Shown here one piece after another: positions 1 to 10,600 of a stretch of DNA of 64,000 nt. The stretch spans positions 186,001 through 250,000 of the forward strand of contig NZ_NQKQ01000003.1 of assembly GCF_002269505.1 (NCBI RefSeq). Reading direction: 5' to 3'. Numbering within the stretch: position 1 is the first letter of the stretch; each line of letters opens with the position of its first letter. The DNA is from Pseudomonas fragi. GTDB taxonomy: Bacteria; Pseudomonadota; Gammaproteobacteria; Pseudomonadales; Pseudomonadaceae. Under the pieces are notes generated by a model. The model had not been told where the DNA came from and did not search any database. It saw nothing but the letters and a program-made list of their open reading frames with translations. The position numbers and the translations under genes are program-made.

Positions 1-344
1 ACACCCATTTTGCCCACGCTGCCTGGCACAACACTTCGCCAGCCATCGGCAAAATCCAGTACACCATGATCGGCGACCCTACGCTGACCATCTCGCGCAA
101 CTTCGACGTGCTGATCGAAGAAGCTGGCCTGGCTGACCGCGGTACTTTCGTGATCAACCCAGAAGGTCAGATCAAGATCGTTGAACTGAACGACGGCGGC
201 GTTGGCCGCGACGCTTCCGAGCTGCTGCGCAAAATCAAGGCTGCTCAGTACGTCGCTGCCCACCCGGGCGAAGTGTGCCCGGCTAAGTGGAAAGAAGGTG
301 AATCCACCTTGGCTCCATCGCTGGACCTGGTCGGCAAGATCTAA
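1..344 (+). CDS. ahpC: Alkyl hydroperoxide reductase peroxidase subunit AhpC, C-terminal part (5' end outside window)
   Basis: This is the 3' part of a 2-Cys peroxiredoxin that reduces H2O2 and organic hydroperoxides in the cytoplasm and is recycled by AhpF. Reading from position 3 the frame opens with [12 protein letters not shown] and runs to the stop at 342-344. It contains the hallmark resolving-cysteine segment [11 protein letters not shown] and ends in SLDLVGKI, both characteristic of AhpC. The peroxidatic cysteine lies upstream of the window. ahpF follows after about 130 bp and a terminator-like hairpin, the usual ahpCF arrangement in which ahpC is more strongly expressed. Identification is very secure; only the start is unseen. 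Confidence 0.96.
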   Translation, partial: THFAHAAWHNTSPAIGKIQYTMIGDPTLTISRNFDVLIEEAGLADRGTFVINPEGQIKIVELNDGGVGRDASELLRKIKAAQYVAAHPGEVCPAKWKEGESTLAPSLDLVGKI

Positions 345-402
345 GTCTGTGATGAACCCTAGGGCGGTGATCCGCACCTGAGTTGCAAGCAGCATCGCCC
401 TC

Positions 403-439
403 AAAACGCCCGGGCGACATTCGCTCGGGCGTTTTTTTT
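403..439 (+). terminator. Rho-independent terminator between ahpC and ahpF
   Basis: A GC-rich hairpin (AACGCCCGGGCGA, loop CAT, TCGCTCGGGCGTT, one G-T pair) is followed by a run of T. It should end most ahpC transcripts, leaving ahpF to readthrough or its own promoter. Confidence 0.85.
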
Positions 440-471
440 ACACAGAATTCAGTATTAAGGAGATCGCCCGT

Positions 472-2034
472 ATGTTGGACGCCAATCTAAAAGCTCAGTT
501 GAAGTCATACCTGGAGCGGGTCACGCAGCCGATCGAGATTGTTGCTTCTCTCGACGACGGTGCGAAATCCCGTGAAATGCATGACCTGTTGAAAGAAATC
601 GCCAGCCTTTCCAGCATGATTACCCTGCTGGACAACGGTAATGATGCGCGCAAGCCTTCGTTCTCGCTGAACCGCCCGGGCGGCGATATCAGCCTGCGTT
701 TTGCAGGTATCCCCATGGGCCACGAATTTACGTCGCTGGTGCTGGCCTTGCTGCAAGTCGGCGGCCACCCATCGAAAGCCAGTGCCGAAGTGATTGAACA
801 GATTCGCTCCCTTAAAGGCGAGTTCAACTTCGAGACCTATTTCTCGCTGTCCTGCCAGAACTGCCCTGACGTTGTGCAGGCACTGAACTTGATGGCAGTG
901 CTTAACCCGAACATTCGCCACGTAGCGATTGACGGCGCCCTGTTCCAGGACGAAGTCACCGAACGCCAAGTGATGGCGGTGCCCAGCGTTTACCTCAACG
1001 GTGTCAACTTTGGCCAGGGCCGCATGGGCCTGGAAGAGATTCTTGGCAAGCTGGACACCAGTGCCATTGAGCGTCAGGCCGAAAAAATCAGCGCCAAGGA
1101 AGCCTTTGACGTACTGGTGATCGGTGGCGGCCCGGCGGGTGCAGCAGCGGCTATCTATGCTGCGCGTAAAGGCATCCGCACCGGTGTGGCAGCCGAGCGC
1201 TTCGGCGGTCAGGTGCTGGACACCATGGCCATCGAGAACTTTATCTCGGTGCAGGAAACCGAAGGGCCGAAACTGGCCACTGCTCTTGAAGAACACGTCA
1301 AGCAATACGACGTCGATATCATGAACCTGCAGCGTGCCGACAAGCTGATTGCCGGCAAGCCGGGTGAGTTGCACGAAGTCAAATTTGCCAGCGGTGCTTC
1401 GCTCAAGGCCAGGACCGTGATCCTGGCCACCGGTGCCCGCTGGCGCGAGATGAATGTGCCTGGCGAGCAGGAATACCGCAGCCGTGGCGTTGCCTACTGC
1501 CCGCACTGTGATGGCCCGCTGTTCAAGGGCAAACGCGTTGCGGTAATCGGTGGCGGTAACTCCGGCGTTGAAGCGGCCATCGACCTGGCCGGCATTGTGG
1601 CGCACGTGACCTTGCTGGAGTTCGATACCAAGCTGCGCGCCGATGCCGTCTTGCAACGCAAGCTGCACAGCCTGCCGAACGTGAAGGTCATCACCAACGC
1701 GCAAACCACCGAGGTCACCGGTGACGGGCAGAAAGTCAACGGCCTGCGCTACAAGGATCGTCAGTCGGGTGAAACCCACACGGTCGAACTGGAAGGTATC
1801 TTCGTGCAGATTGGCCTGTTGCCAAACACTGATTGGCTCAAAGGTACGGTCGAGCTTACGCCACGCGGTGAGATCGTGGTCGATGCGCGCGGCGAAACGT
1901 CCATCCCCGGCATTTTTGCTGCCGGTGACGTCACTACCGTGCCGTACAAGCAGATCGTTATTGCTGTAGGTGAGGGCGCCAAGGCCTCGCTGAGTGCCTT
2001 TGATCATCTGATCCGCACCTCTGCGCCGGACTAA
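472..2034 (+). CDS. ahpF: Alkyl hydroperoxide reductase subunit F (NADH-dependent flavoprotein)
   Basis: AhpF passes electrons from NADH through FAD and two disulfide centres to AhpC. The 520-residue length is that of full-size AhpF. The N-terminal tandem thioredoxin-like domain carries the CxxC pair C128-C131 (SCQNC). A GxGxxG FAD-binding motif ([12 protein letters not shown]) follows around residue 215. The catalytic pair C343-C346 (YCPHCDG) and a second nucleotide-binding motif ([12 protein letters not shown]) come next, and the C terminus has the FAD motif GIFAAGDVT. The ATG at 472 has an AAGGAGA ribosome site 7 bases upstream. It pairs functionally with the ahpC remnant upstream; OxyR control is usual for this pair but no site is visible here. 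Confidence 0.97.
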   Translation: MLDANLKAQLKSYLERVTQPIEIVASLDDGAKSREMHDLLKEIASLSSMITLLDNGNDARKPSFSLNRPGGDISLRFAGIPMGHEFTSLVLALLQVGGHPSKASAEVIEQIRSLKGEFNFETYFSLSCQNCPDVVQALNLMAVLNPNIRHVAIDGALFQDEVTERQVMAVPSVYLNGVNFGQGRMGLEEILGKLDTSAIERQAEKISAKEAFDVLVIGGGPAGAAAAIYAARKGIRTGVAAERFGGQVLDTMAIENFISVQETEGPKLATALEEHVKQYDVDIMNLQRADKLIAGKPGELHEVKFASGASLKARTVILATGARWREMNVPGEQEYRSRGVAYCPHCDGPLFKGKRVAVIGGGNSGVEAAIDLAGIVAHVTLLEFDTKLRADAVLQRKLHSLPNVKVITNAQTTEVTGDGQKVNGLRYKDRQSGETHTVELEGIFVQIGLLPNTDWLKGTVELTPRGEIVVDARGETSIPGIFAAGDVTTVPYKQIVIAVGEGAKASLSAFDHLIRTSAPD

Positions 2035-2050
2035 GCGCGCAGAAACAAAA

Positions 2051-2076
2051 AAAACCCATGAGCAATCATGGGTTTT
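2051..2076. terminator. Bidirectional terminator between ahpF and gloA
   Basis: A perfect 11-bp stem (AAAACCCATGA / TCATGGGTTTT, loop GCAA) has A- and T-rich flanks on both sides. It sits between two converging genes and can serve both strands. Confidence 0.85.
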
Positions 2077-2093
2077 ATTATGCGTCCGGTTTT

Positions 2094-2615
2094 TTACATC
2101 GGTTGCGGCTGGATGATCTCGACCCAGTAGCCGTCCGGGTCCTTGACGAATGCCAGGGACTTCATGCGGCCATCGTTCAGGCGCTTCTGGAAGTCCACGC
2201 CCAGCGCTTCAAAGCGCTCGCAGGCAGCGCGGATATCCGGCACCGAAATGCAGATATGGCCAAAACCGCGCGGGTCGGTATTACCGTTGTGGTAGACCAC
2301 GCTGTCGTCGGTTTCCGAACCGTGGTTATGGGTCAACTCCAGAATGCCGGGGATGGACTTCATCCACAATGTGCGAGCTGCATCGTCAGCAGGGATCTGC
2401 GCTTTGTCGACCAGCGCCAGGAAGTACAGGCTGAACTCGGCTTCAGGGAAGTCGCGCTTCTCAACCAGGGAGAAACCCAGGACGCGGGTATAGAAATCCA
2501 GGGATTTCTCGATATTCTTTACGCGCAGCATGGTGTGATTGAACACGAAGTTTTGCGTAGCGCTATCCGGGGAAGCAGTAACACCGGGAATGTTGTTCAG
2601 GTCTTGCAGGCTCAT
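2094..2615 (-). CDS. gloA: Lactoylglutathione lyase (glyoxalase I)
   Basis: Glyoxalase I isomerises the hemithioacetal of methylglyoxal and glutathione to S-lactoylglutathione in the cytoplasm. The 173-residue protein has the single VOC-fold chain of the long (about 175 aa) Pseudomonas GloA class. Recognisable blocks are FNHTMLRVKNIEKSLDFY (start of the fold with the first metal-binding His), LELTHNHGSE (metal-binding Glu), GFGHICISV (metal-binding His) and GYWVEIIQP (final Glu). The ATG at 2615 is preceded by a strong GGAGGG site. It converges with ahpF and shares the terminator there. Confidence 0.95.
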   Translation of the reverse strand: MSLQDLNNIPGVTASPDSATQNFVFNHTMLRVKNIEKSLDFYTRVLGFSLVEKRDFPEAEFSLYFLALVDKAQIPADDAARTLWMKSIPGILELTHNHGSETDDSVVYHNGNTDPRGFGHICISVPDIRAACERFEALGVDFQKRLNDGRMKSLAFVKDPDGYWVEIIQPQPM

Positions 2616-2768
2616 GAACCCTCCGAAAATGATGCAGGGGTGATCGGTCGCTACGGTGAGCGTGATGGGCGAATGATACGGAATGTGACGTCTGGCGCCA
2701 AACCTGTTTTCAGAAGCGCAGGCGGTCTGGGGCAGGGTGTGAGTAGGGCGCCGGGCAAATCCCGGGCG

Positions 2769-2791
2769 AAAAGAAGCCCGCCGAAGCGGGC
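2769..2791 (-). terminator. Minus-strand terminator-like hairpin upstream of gloA
   Basis: On the minus strand a perfect GCCCGC-TTCG-GCGGGC hairpin is followed by TTCTTTT. It lies about 150 bases upstream of the gloA start, with no protein gene directly upstream on that strand. It could be an attenuator for gloA or the end of a small RNA transcribed from about 2.8-2.9 kb. Confidence 0.5.
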
Positions 2792-3121
2792 ATGGGGCGC
2801 TAGTCCTTTAGCAGCCTCTATCCTGTGACCCGCGATGTGAAAAAATTGTGAAGCGTCAACTTGTTTAGGCCCATTTGGTCGCTTAATTCCTACAAAGCAT
2901 TACTGCTTTAGGCGTAGGCCATCTATTGTTGGCGCGCAGGCGGGCCAGTTAGTTGCGCCATCCAACGATAGAAAGGGTGACATCGATGTCACTGACCGGC
3001 ATCTTCACGCTTTGTTTGTGTTTTCAAACAATATGGCATCAGGCAGGGGAATGGGAGGGAGAATGAAGTTGAGTTATGTTCAGCCTTTTAAGTTGAACCC
3101 CGTCAATGGATTTCAGGGATG
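2792..3121. other. Non-coding gap of about 330 bp
   Basis: I see no convincing protein gene. The segment ends at the MvaT-family terminator on one side and at an orphan minus-strand terminator hairpin on the other. A direct repeat TGTGAA (2836-2841 and 2847-2852) lies in an A-rich context. A small RNA on the minus strand is possible but unproven. Confidence 0.4.
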
Positions 3122-3148
3122 AAAAAGCCCCGCACTGGCGGGGCTTTT
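3122..3148 (-). terminator. Terminator of the MvaT-family gene
   Basis: A perfect 11-bp stem AAAAGCCCCGC / GCGGGGCTTTT with a four-base loop lies 15 bases after the stop codon of the minus-strand gene and runs into T on that strand. Confidence 0.85.
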
Positions 3149-3162
3149 ATTGGGTACGGGCT

Positions 3163-3528
3163 TTACGTGCGAAGCCAGCTATCCACCGTGGCAGCGCCGT
3201 ACTCTTCTTTCCAGGCTTTCAAACCGCGGTGATTGCCGCCTTTGGTTTCGATCAGTTCACCGGTGTGCGGGTTTTGGTAAACCTTAAGCACCCGCGCCTT
3301 GCGCTGTTTGGGTGCGGATGTGCCTTTTGACGCAGAGGGGTTGGGGTCAAGGATGGTGATGATGTCCCGAAGGCTCTTGCCGTAGGTTTTCATCAAGGCT
3401 TGAAGTTTTTCTTCAAACTCGATTTCTTTTTTAAGTCCGGCATCATTTTTCAAGGCTTCCAATTGAGCCAGCTGTTCTTGTAGCGCTTTTTCAGCAGCGC
3501 GAAACTCAGCAAGTCTAGACAAAGTCAT
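3163..3528 (-). CDS. MvaT/MvaU-family H-NS-like xenogeneic silencer
   Basis: MvaT-family proteins are the Pseudomonas functional analogues of H-NS. They bind AT-rich DNA and silence horizontally acquired genes. The 121-residue product has an N-terminal coiled-coil oligomerisation region (MTLSRLAEFRAAEKALQEQ onward) with the conserved EFEEKL...KSLRDII block. A basic linker and the C-terminal DNA-binding AT-hook-like segment KVYQNPHTGELIETKGGNH follow. The reading frame is open 22 codons further upstream, but the ATG at 3528 has a GGAG ribosome site and matches the family N terminus, so I use it. Sequence detail is closer to the MvaU/MvaV paralogues than to MvaT itself. It is followed by its own terminator. 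Confidence 0.92.
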   Translation of the reverse strand: MTLSRLAEFRAAEKALQEQLAQLEALKNDAGLKKEIEFEEKLQALMKTYGKSLRDIITILDPNPSASKGTSAPKQRKARVLKVYQNPHTGELIETKGGNHRGLKAWKEEYGAATVDSWLRT

Positions 3529-3766
3529 TACTCCATTCACAGGTTCGGTGGTATGTGACCGAGGCGAATTAATGATGTTTGGTTTGGAATACACAAGATT
3601 TACAGTGCGTGCATCCAGGATGCTTTGCTCATGGGTTGCACGCCTGCTGATGCAATCATTAAAAGTTAGTGCCGCGACAAAAAAATTGTAGTTGTTAATT
3701 CTTGTGCTGCCAAGTCCTGAAGGTGGGCGCTCTGAAAAAAGTTTTCAACTGCAAGCCTGTTTGTTA

Positions 3767-5314
3767 TTAAGTCACGGTTAACTGCGCCTGCAAGGCCTGG
3801 ATAAACTCGCTCGGCGGCATTGGCCGGGCAAATAAATAGCCCTGTAAAAAATCAACCCCATGGTCGGCCAGATACTGGCTTTGCTCTTGTGTTTCGACCC
3901 CTTCGGCGACAATGCCCAGGTCCAGCTTGGCGCTTAGTTCAATAATGCTGTCCAGAATATGTCTGGACAATGCATCGGCACCGATCATGGCGACAAAGCT
4001 CTGATCGATTTTCAAGTAATCAACGTTGAACTCGCGCAAGTAACTCAAGCTTGAATGGCCGGTGCCAAAGTCATCAATGGCGATCATCACCCCCAGCAAG
4101 TGCAACTGGCTAAACAATTCATGGGTTGTGGCGCTCGGTTCGATCAACTCGCGCTCGGTTAGTTCCAGTACAAGATTGATATGCCCTGCCGGGAACGCTT
4201 CGAGAAAGCGGCGGCAGTCCTCTACCAGTTCGAGATTCCGGCAATGGTGAGCGGTAATATTGAACGCGAGGTGAAAACCGCGCTCCATGCAATTGGCATG
4301 GGGAGCCAGCAAGAGTGCGGTTTGCTCCATCAGCGAGCTCGTCATCGGCACAATCAATCCCGAATGTTCTGCGAACGGGATAAACAGATCGGGACGAACC
4401 AGCCCTTCTCTGGGGTGTTGCCAGCGCATCAACACTTCGGCACCGGCCCATTCTTTGGTGTCGCCCCTTACAACCGGCTGCAAGTAAGGAATGAATTCGG
4501 CTGCGTCCAGGGCGCGCTGCAGTTCATGAGTGGGCGAAGTGGCGCGCTTTTTGAGTTGATGAACTGTCGCCGCAGAAATAACCCCCAGAAAAATCAATAA
4601 AGCCAGCAAGCCCGGGTATTGCGAGGCAATATAACGCCAGACTTCTCCCTCATTAAACCCGGCCACCACGCGGTAGGGGTAATCGATTGAAGGCACTATT
4701 GCTTGCGCTACAGGTAGATGAGGTGGCGGTGAGTGGCGCACCAGGCCATAACGATCGATCCAGACATTGCCAACCTCAATCAATAATTGGGTTTTCTGAT
4801 TGATCAGGCCCAAAACATTAACCAGATGGAAACCATACAGGCTGATCAGTGCTCCGCGCTTGTCATTATTCTGCCGGTAAACCAGCACAGGGTCATTAGG
4901 CGTCACCAAAGTACCCGGCATCAGCCACAACACACCGCCTGCATAGTTTCCAGGGGTCACGGCTTCCTTGTAACGGCCAAACAAAGAAGTGCAGTAAATC
5001 TGGTTGTCCCACACCAGGTTAACCGAGCGCACGAAAGGTCGGCGCGTGACCTGATCACGCAAGGCCAGTTCAACCTGTTCGCAGTCCTGGCCTGCCAGCG
5101 GCAGAACAACATCGGCAGCAAGCTTTGCATTGTCCAGCATCAAGTCAAACTGACGCACTGCTTCTTGGGCGGTTTGTGTGGTCTCCTGTTTGAGTGAGCG
5201 GTTGGCCTGCCAGACAATGATCAGAACCCCCAGCACCACTGGCAACATGCCGCTAAGGACAATCAGGGCGTAGCGATCAGTCCATTTTCGGCTCAGCTTC
5301 AGAGTCAGTGGCAT
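3767..5314 (-). CDS. CSS-motif sensor / EAL-domain cyclic-di-GMP phosphodiesterase
   Basis: This is an inner-membrane enzyme predicted to hydrolyse c-di-GMP. After an N-terminal membrane helix (ALIVLSGMLPVVLGVLII) comes a periplasmic CSS-motif domain with cysteines in GQDCEQ and YCTSLFG. A second helix (PGLLALLIFLGVISA) leads to a C-terminal EAL domain. The signature glutamate is in GAEVLMRW (EVL instead of EAL). The other catalytic blocks are intact: FNITAHH, LELTERE, IDDFGTGHSS, DYLKIDQSFV, AEGVET and QGYLFARP. There is no GGDEF domain. I choose the ATG at 5314 with AGGA upstream over a GTG 18 bases earlier. In related proteins the periplasmic disulfide tunes activity to redox state. Confidence 0.9.
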   Translation of the reverse strand: MPLTLKLSRKWTDRYALIVLSGMLPVVLGVLIIVWQANRSLKQETTQTAQEAVRQFDLMLDNAKLAADVVLPLAGQDCEQVELALRDQVTRRPFVRSVNLVWDNQIYCTSLFGRYKEAVTPGNYAGGVLWLMPGTLVTPNDPVLVYRQNNDKRGALISLYGFHLVNVLGLINQKTQLLIEVGNVWIDRYGLVRHSPPPHLPVAQAIVPSIDYPYRVVAGFNEGEVWRYIASQYPGLLALLIFLGVISAATVHQLKKRATSPTHELQRALDAAEFIPYLQPVVRGDTKEWAGAEVLMRWQHPREGLVRPDLFIPFAEHSGLIVPMTSSLMEQTALLLAPHANCMERGFHLAFNITAHHCRNLELVEDCRRFLEAFPAGHINLVLELTERELIEPSATTHELFSQLHLLGVMIAIDDFGTGHSSLSYLREFNVDYLKIDQSFVAMIGADALSRHILDSIIELSAKLDLGIVAEGVETQEQSQYLADHGVDFLQGYLFARPMPPSEFIQALQAQLTVT

Positions 5315-5650
5315 GCAGAATCCTGGTAACACGTAGGGAAGGCTTGGTTGCCAACTTACAAAACAATAGTAAATGCATGCGCCGCAAACAGGGAAATTTC
5401 ACATGCCCAGGACAAATTTGATTACGCCATGTAGAATTGTCTTACGCATACAAGAATAACGACTTCTGCCAGCAGAAGCCCTACCGCGTAAGAGATGGAT
5501 CGAAATGAAGCGATTCGGGTTGCAATTGATCTACGGTGATTTTCTCGCGCGCAGTGTACGCGGGATTTCCTGCGCGCCTCCCGCCAGCATCAGCATTCTT
5601 AGCGAATAACTCCCAGTTAATTCTAAAAATGACCATGATGAGGCGCCAAA

Positions 5651-6727
5651 ATGGCTGATCTATACGAAAACCCGATGGGCCTGATGGGCTTTGAATTCAT
5701 CGAATTCGCGTCCCCTGTACCCAATACCCTCGAGCCTGTGTTTGAAATCATGGGCTTCACCAAGGTGGCAACCCATCGCTCCAAGGACGTGCACTTGTAT
5801 CGTCAGGGCGATATCAATCTGATCCTCAACAATGAGCCCCACAGTGTTGCGTCGTACTTTGCGGCCGAGCACGGCCCTTCGGTCTGTGGCATGGCCTTTC
5901 GCGTGCGCAATGCGCAACAAGCCTACAACCGTGCGCTGGAACTGGGTGCGCAACCGGTGCATATCCCTACAGGACCAATGGAACTGAACCTGCCGGCCAT
6001 TAAAGGCATTGGCGGTGCTCCGTTGTACCTGATTGACCGTTACGGTGAAGGCAGCTCCATCTACGACATCGACTTTGTCTTTATCGAAGGTGTCGACCGC
6101 CACCCGGTAGGTGCGGGGCTGAAGATCATTGATCACCTGACCCATAACGTTTACCGCGGTCGTATGGCGTATTGGGCCAACTTCTACGAGAAGCTGTTCA
6201 ACTTCCGTGAAATTCGTTATTTCGACATCAAGGGCGAATACACCGGCCTGACCTCCAAGGCCATGACTGCACCGGACGGCATGATCCGCATTCCCTTGAA
6301 CGAAGAATCGTCCAAGGGCGCAGGCCAGATCGAAGAATTCCTTATGCAGTTCAATGGCGAAGGCATTCAGCACGTGGCATTCCTCAGCGATGACCTGATC
6401 AAGACCTGGGACGCACTGAAGAAAATCGGCATGCGCTTTATGACGGCACCGCCAGAGACCTACTATGAAATGCTTGAAGGTCGCCTGCCAAACCACGGCG
6501 AACCGGTTGAAGCGCTGCAGTCACGGGGGATTTTGCTGGACGGTTCGTCTGACTCGGAAGACAAGCGTCTGCTGCTGCAGATCTTCTCGGAAACCCTGAT
6601 GGGCCCTGTGTTCTTTGAGTTTATTCAGCGCAAGGGTGATGACGGCTTTGGTGAAGGTAACTTCAAGGCGCTGTTTGAATCCATCGAACGCGACCAGGTA
6701 CGTCGTGGTGTGTTGAGTACTGACTAG
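5651..6727 (+). CDS. hppD: 4-Hydroxyphenylpyruvate dioxygenase
   Basis: HppD converts 4-hydroxyphenylpyruvate to homogentisate, the second step of tyrosine catabolism and the precursor step for pyomelanin. The 358-residue length equals the Pseudomonas enzyme. The facial triad that binds Fe(II) is visible as H162 (IDHLTHNV), H241 (IQHVAF) and E323 (FFEFIQRKG). The N-terminal vicinal-oxygen-chelate half begins [22 protein letters not shown] site lies 9 bases before the ATG. The gene is alone, without the homogentisate dioxygenase genes, and is preceded by a 336-bp upstream gap in which I could not pick out a specific promoter. Confidence 0.97.
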   Translation: MADLYENPMGLMGFEFIEFASPVPNTLEPVFEIMGFTKVATHRSKDVHLYRQGDINLILNNEPHSVASYFAAEHGPSVCGMAFRVRNAQQAYNRALELGAQPVHIPTGPMELNLPAIKGIGGAPLYLIDRYGEGSSIYDIDFVFIEGVDRHPVGAGLKIIDHLTHNVYRGRMAYWANFYEKLFNFREIRYFDIKGEYTGLTSKAMTAPDGMIRIPLNEESSKGAGQIEEFLMQFNGEGIQHVAFLSDDLIKTWDALKKIGMRFMTAPPETYYEMLEGRLPNHGEPVEALQSRGILLDGSSDSEDKRLLLQIFSETLMGPVFFEFIQRKGDDGFGEGNFKALFESIERDQVRRGVLSTD

Positions 6728-6753
6728 CGACTAAAAGCCGACTTGAATCACAA

Positions 6754-6898
6754 CCCCCTCACCCCAGCCCTCTCCCAAAGGGAGAGGGAGCTTGATCGAG
6801 GGATATTTCAAGGTTGTGGCAGTCTGATAGTGCCGAGTTGAATCCTGCATCAACTCGGTCAGTCCCCTCTCCCTCCGGGAGAGGGTTAGGGTTAGGGG
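6754..6898. repeat. Pair of inverted CCCTCTCCC repeats (REPIN-like)
   Basis: Two palindromic units, CCCTCTCCC-AAA-GGGAGAGGG near 6768-6788 and CCCTCTCCC-TCC-GGGAGAGGG near 6865-6885, lie in opposite orientation with CACCCCAGC and TTAGGGTTAGGGG flanks. The arrangement is that of a REP doublet between hppD and the converging DUF1345 gene. A related, partly decayed copy is at 16811-16895. Confidence 0.8.
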
Positions 6899-6912
6899 CT
6901 TTTTGTTGCCCT

Positions 6913-7548
6913 CTAAAACAATCCCGCCGCAATATTGATCGAAAACCCCAGCACGGCCGTGTTGAACAAAAACCCCAGCAGTGAATGCCCCAGCACCGCC
7001 TTGCGCATTTCGCGGGTGGCGATACTCACATCAGCGGTCTGTACCGCAACGCTGAGGGTGAAAGAGAAGTACATGAAGTCCCAGTAGTCCGGGTTCAGTT
7101 CCCCTTCAGGAAAGCGCAGCGCCGGCTCAGTCCTTTCGTTGTTATAGAACAGCCTCGCGTAATGCAGGCTGAATATAACCCCGATCATCAGCCACGACCC
7201 CACCACCGTCAGTCCCGTGAAACCGTAATGCATCAGGCGATCGCCATCGCTGAGCTTGTTGCCTGACAGTTCCAGGGTAACGGCAGCCAGGCTGGCAATC
7301 GAGGCAATGCACACGGTGATTAACACCATGCTGGCGTTTTCATCTTCCACTTCGGCTGTGCTTTTCACGTCACAGGCTTTGGCGCGGATCACCAGCCAGA
7401 GCGTCATTGCCAGATACAGCCAGACCCCGGCATTCCAGCCCAGCAGAAACTTGGTGGTCAGTGTGGAGGCGGGGGCGAAAATGCCGACCGCCACCCCGAG
7501 CAGGGTGGCGACGGTGAGGCGAGGATGGGTGCGAGCAAGGTGCGACAT
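6913..7548 (-). CDS. DUF1345 integral membrane protein
   Basis: The product has 211 residues and is mostly hydrophobic, with about five transmembrane helices, for example [29 protein letters not shown] and [17 protein letters not shown]. The block [22 protein letters not shown] is typical of the DUF1345 family. The family has no established function. I use the ATG at 7548, which has an AGGGA site 6 bases upstream; a TTG six bases earlier is less likely. It converges with hppD across a REPIN-like repeat. Confidence 0.85.
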   Translation of the reverse strand: MSHLARTHPRLTVATLLGVAVGIFAPASTLTTKFLLGWNAGVWLYLAMTLWLVIRAKACDVKSTAEVEDENASMVLITVCIASIASLAAVTLELSGNKLSDGDRLMHYGFTGLTVVGSWLMIGVIFSLHYARLFYNNERTEPALRFPEGELNPDYWDFMYFSFTLSVAVQTADVSIATREMRKAVLGHSLLGFLFNTAVLGFSINIAAGLF

Positions 7549-7600
7549 AAACAATCCCTGTTACCAAGTAATGCAGCACCTTAGCACGCACCGCGCTGGC

Positions 7601-10600
7601 TTAACGCTGGCGAGGCTTGCTTCTTGTCAGTTTCATGACCACCACGAAGAACACCGGCACAAACACCACCGCCAGGGTGGCGACGATCATGCCGCCGATC
7701 ACACCGGTACCAATGGCCTGCTGGCTGGCCGAGCTGGCCCCCGTGGCAATGGCCAATGGCACCACGCCGAGAATGAACGCCAGCGATGTCATGACAATCG
7801 GGCGCAGACGCAGGCGGGCAGCCTGGACGGTAGCGTCCACCAGATCATGACCTTCGTCGTACAGGGTCTTGGCAAACTCGATGATCAGGATGGCGTTCTT
7901 CGCCGACAAGCCAATGATCGTAATCAGGCCTACTTTGAAGAATACGTCATTGGGCATCCCGCGCAGCGTTACCGCCAGCACGGCACCGAGTACGCCCAGT
8001 GGCACTACGAGCAAAACCGCAGTCGGTATCGACCAGCTTTCATACAGTGCGGCCAGGCACAGGAATACGATCAGCAGCGACAAGGCCAGCAGAACCGGTG
8101 CCTGCGCGCCGGAAACCTGCTCCTGCAACGACAGTCCTGTCCATTCCAGGCCCATGCCTGCAGGCAACTGGTCGACCAGACGCTGTACCTCTACCATCGC
8201 CTCGCCAGTACTGTGACCGGCAGCCGATTCACCGGAGATGCTGATGGCCGGGTAGCCGTTATAGCGCGTCAACTGTGATGGCCCCTGGATCCAGCGGGCT
8301 TCGACAAAGGCCGAGAGCGGTACCATCTTGCCCTGGTCGTTGCGCACATTTATTTTCAGCAAGTCTTCGACCTGGCTGCGCTGGTCACCTTCAGCCTGGA
8401 CCACGACCCGCTGCATGCGCCCCTGGTTCGGGAAGTCATTGATGTAGGCCGAACCCACGGCCGTCGACAGCACGGCACCAATGTCGGCAAAGGAAACCCC
8501 CAGGGCATTGGCGCGCTTGCGATCGACTTCAAGTTGCACTTGCGGGCTCTCTGCCAGCGCTTCTTCACGGACATTGGCCAGTACCGGGCTTTTTTCCGCC
8601 AGTGCCAGCAGTTCGCTGCGGGCTTGCATCAATGCGTCATAACCCACCCCGCCGCGGTCTTGCAGGCGGAACTCAAAACCACTGGACGTACCCAGGCCGC
8701 TGACCGGAGGCGGCAAGATGGCAAAGGCAATCGCGTCCTTGAGTTCACTGAAGGCCGCGTTGGCCCGATCGGCAATCGCCGCTGCCGAATCGCTGGCTCC
8801 GCGCTGCGACCAGTCCTTCAATGTGGTGAAGGCCAGTGCCGCGTTTTGCCCGCTACCCGAAAAACTGAAGCCCAGAATCATCGTGGTATTGCCTACGCCG
8901 GGCTCGCTGGCGTTGTGGGCCTCGATCTGCTCGACCACGTTGATGGTGCGGTTCTGGCTGGCACCCGGCGGCAGTTGAATATCGGTGATGATGTAACCCT
9001 GATCCTCGACCGGCAAGAAAGAGGAGGGCAGGCGTGCAAAGCACACCACCAGAATCACCAGCAAGGCACCGTACAGCAGCAGATAGCGGCCGCTGCGCTT
9101 GATCAGATGCACCACCCAGTTTTCATACCCTGCGCTCAGGTGCTCGAACTTGCGGTTGAACCAGCCAAAAAAACCGCCCTTGGTGTGATGCTCACCCTTG
9201 GCGATCGGCTTGAGCAGGGTTGCGCACAGCGCCGGGGTCAATGACAGGGCCAGAAATGCCGAGAACAGAATCGAGGTCGCCATCGATAGCGAGAACTGCT
9301 GGTAAATCACCCCCACCGAGCCGGGCATGAATGCCATGGGAATAAACACCGCCACCAGCACCAGGGTGATGCCGACAATCGCGCCGCTGATCTGGGTCAT
9401 CGCCTTGCGTGTGGCCTCGCGGGGGGACAGCCCCTCGCTGACCATGATCCGCTCGACGTTCTCCACCACCACAATGGCATCGTCCACCAGAATCCCGATG
9501 GCCAGCACCATGCCGAACATGGTCAGTACGTTGATCGAGAATCCCAGTACCAGCATCGTGGCGAACGTGCCCATCAGTGCCACCGGCACTACCAGGGTCG
9601 GGATCAGGGTGTAGCGAATGTTCTGCAAGAACAGGTACATCACCAGAAACACCAGCACCATGGCCTCGACCAGGGTGTAGATAACCTTGGTAATCGAGAC
9701 TTTGACAAAGGGCGTGGTGTCATAGGGGATGGTGTACTCGACACCGGCCGGGAAATAGCGGCTGAGTTCGTCCATCTTGGCGCGTATCAGGTTGCCGGTG
9801 TTCAGCGCATTGGCCTCCGGGGCCAGCTTGACGCTGAAGGCGCTGGCGGACTTGCCGTTCAGCCGCGTGCCGTACTGGTATTCCTGGCTGCCGATCTCAA
9901 CCCGGGCCACATCGCTGACGCGTACCGTTGAGCCGTCGGGGTTGGCGCGCAGGACGATATCAGCAAACTCTTGCGGCGTTGAGAGCTGGCCCTTGACCAG
10001 AACCGTGGCGGTGATTTCCTGGGTAGAACGACCCGGCAAGTCGCCGATGCTGCCTGCCGATACCTGGGCGTTCTGGCTGGCAATCGCCTGGTTGACATCC
10101 GCCGGGGTCAGGTTGAAACCGATCAGCTTTTGCGGGTCGATCCAGATGCGCATGGCCCGCTCGGCACCATACAACTGGGCCTTGCCGACGCCGTCGATAC
10201 GCTTGACCTCGTTCATCACGTTGCGCGCCAGGTAATCGCTGAGCGCGACCTCGTCCAGCGTACTGGTGCTGTCTGCGGTCAGGGTCACCAGCATCAAAAA
10301 GCCCGAGGAGATCTTTTCGACCTGCAAGCCTTGCTGGATAACCGCCTGGGGCAGGCGCGACTCAACTGCCTTGAGACGGTTTTGCACGTCGACCTGGGCC
10401 ATTTCCGGGTCAGTGCCGGGTTTGAACGTCGCAGTAATGCTGGCACTGCCAAGGCTGCTTTGGGATTCGAAATACAGCAGGCCGTCGGTGCCGTTGAGCT
10501 CCTGCTCAATCAGGCTGACCACGCTTTCGTCCAGGGTTTGCGCCGAGGCCCCCGGGTAAATCGCGTACACCTCGACTTGCGGCGGCGCCACGTCGGGGTA

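Noticed and set aside
505..2007. 500-codon open frame antisense to ahpF
   Set aside because: It mirrors the high-GC third positions of ahpF, has no ribosome site or family match, and the sense gene is certain.
2058..2828. 256-codon plus-strand frame over gloA
   Set aside because: It is the antisense shadow of gloA plus non-coding sequence; its first residues are read from the terminator.
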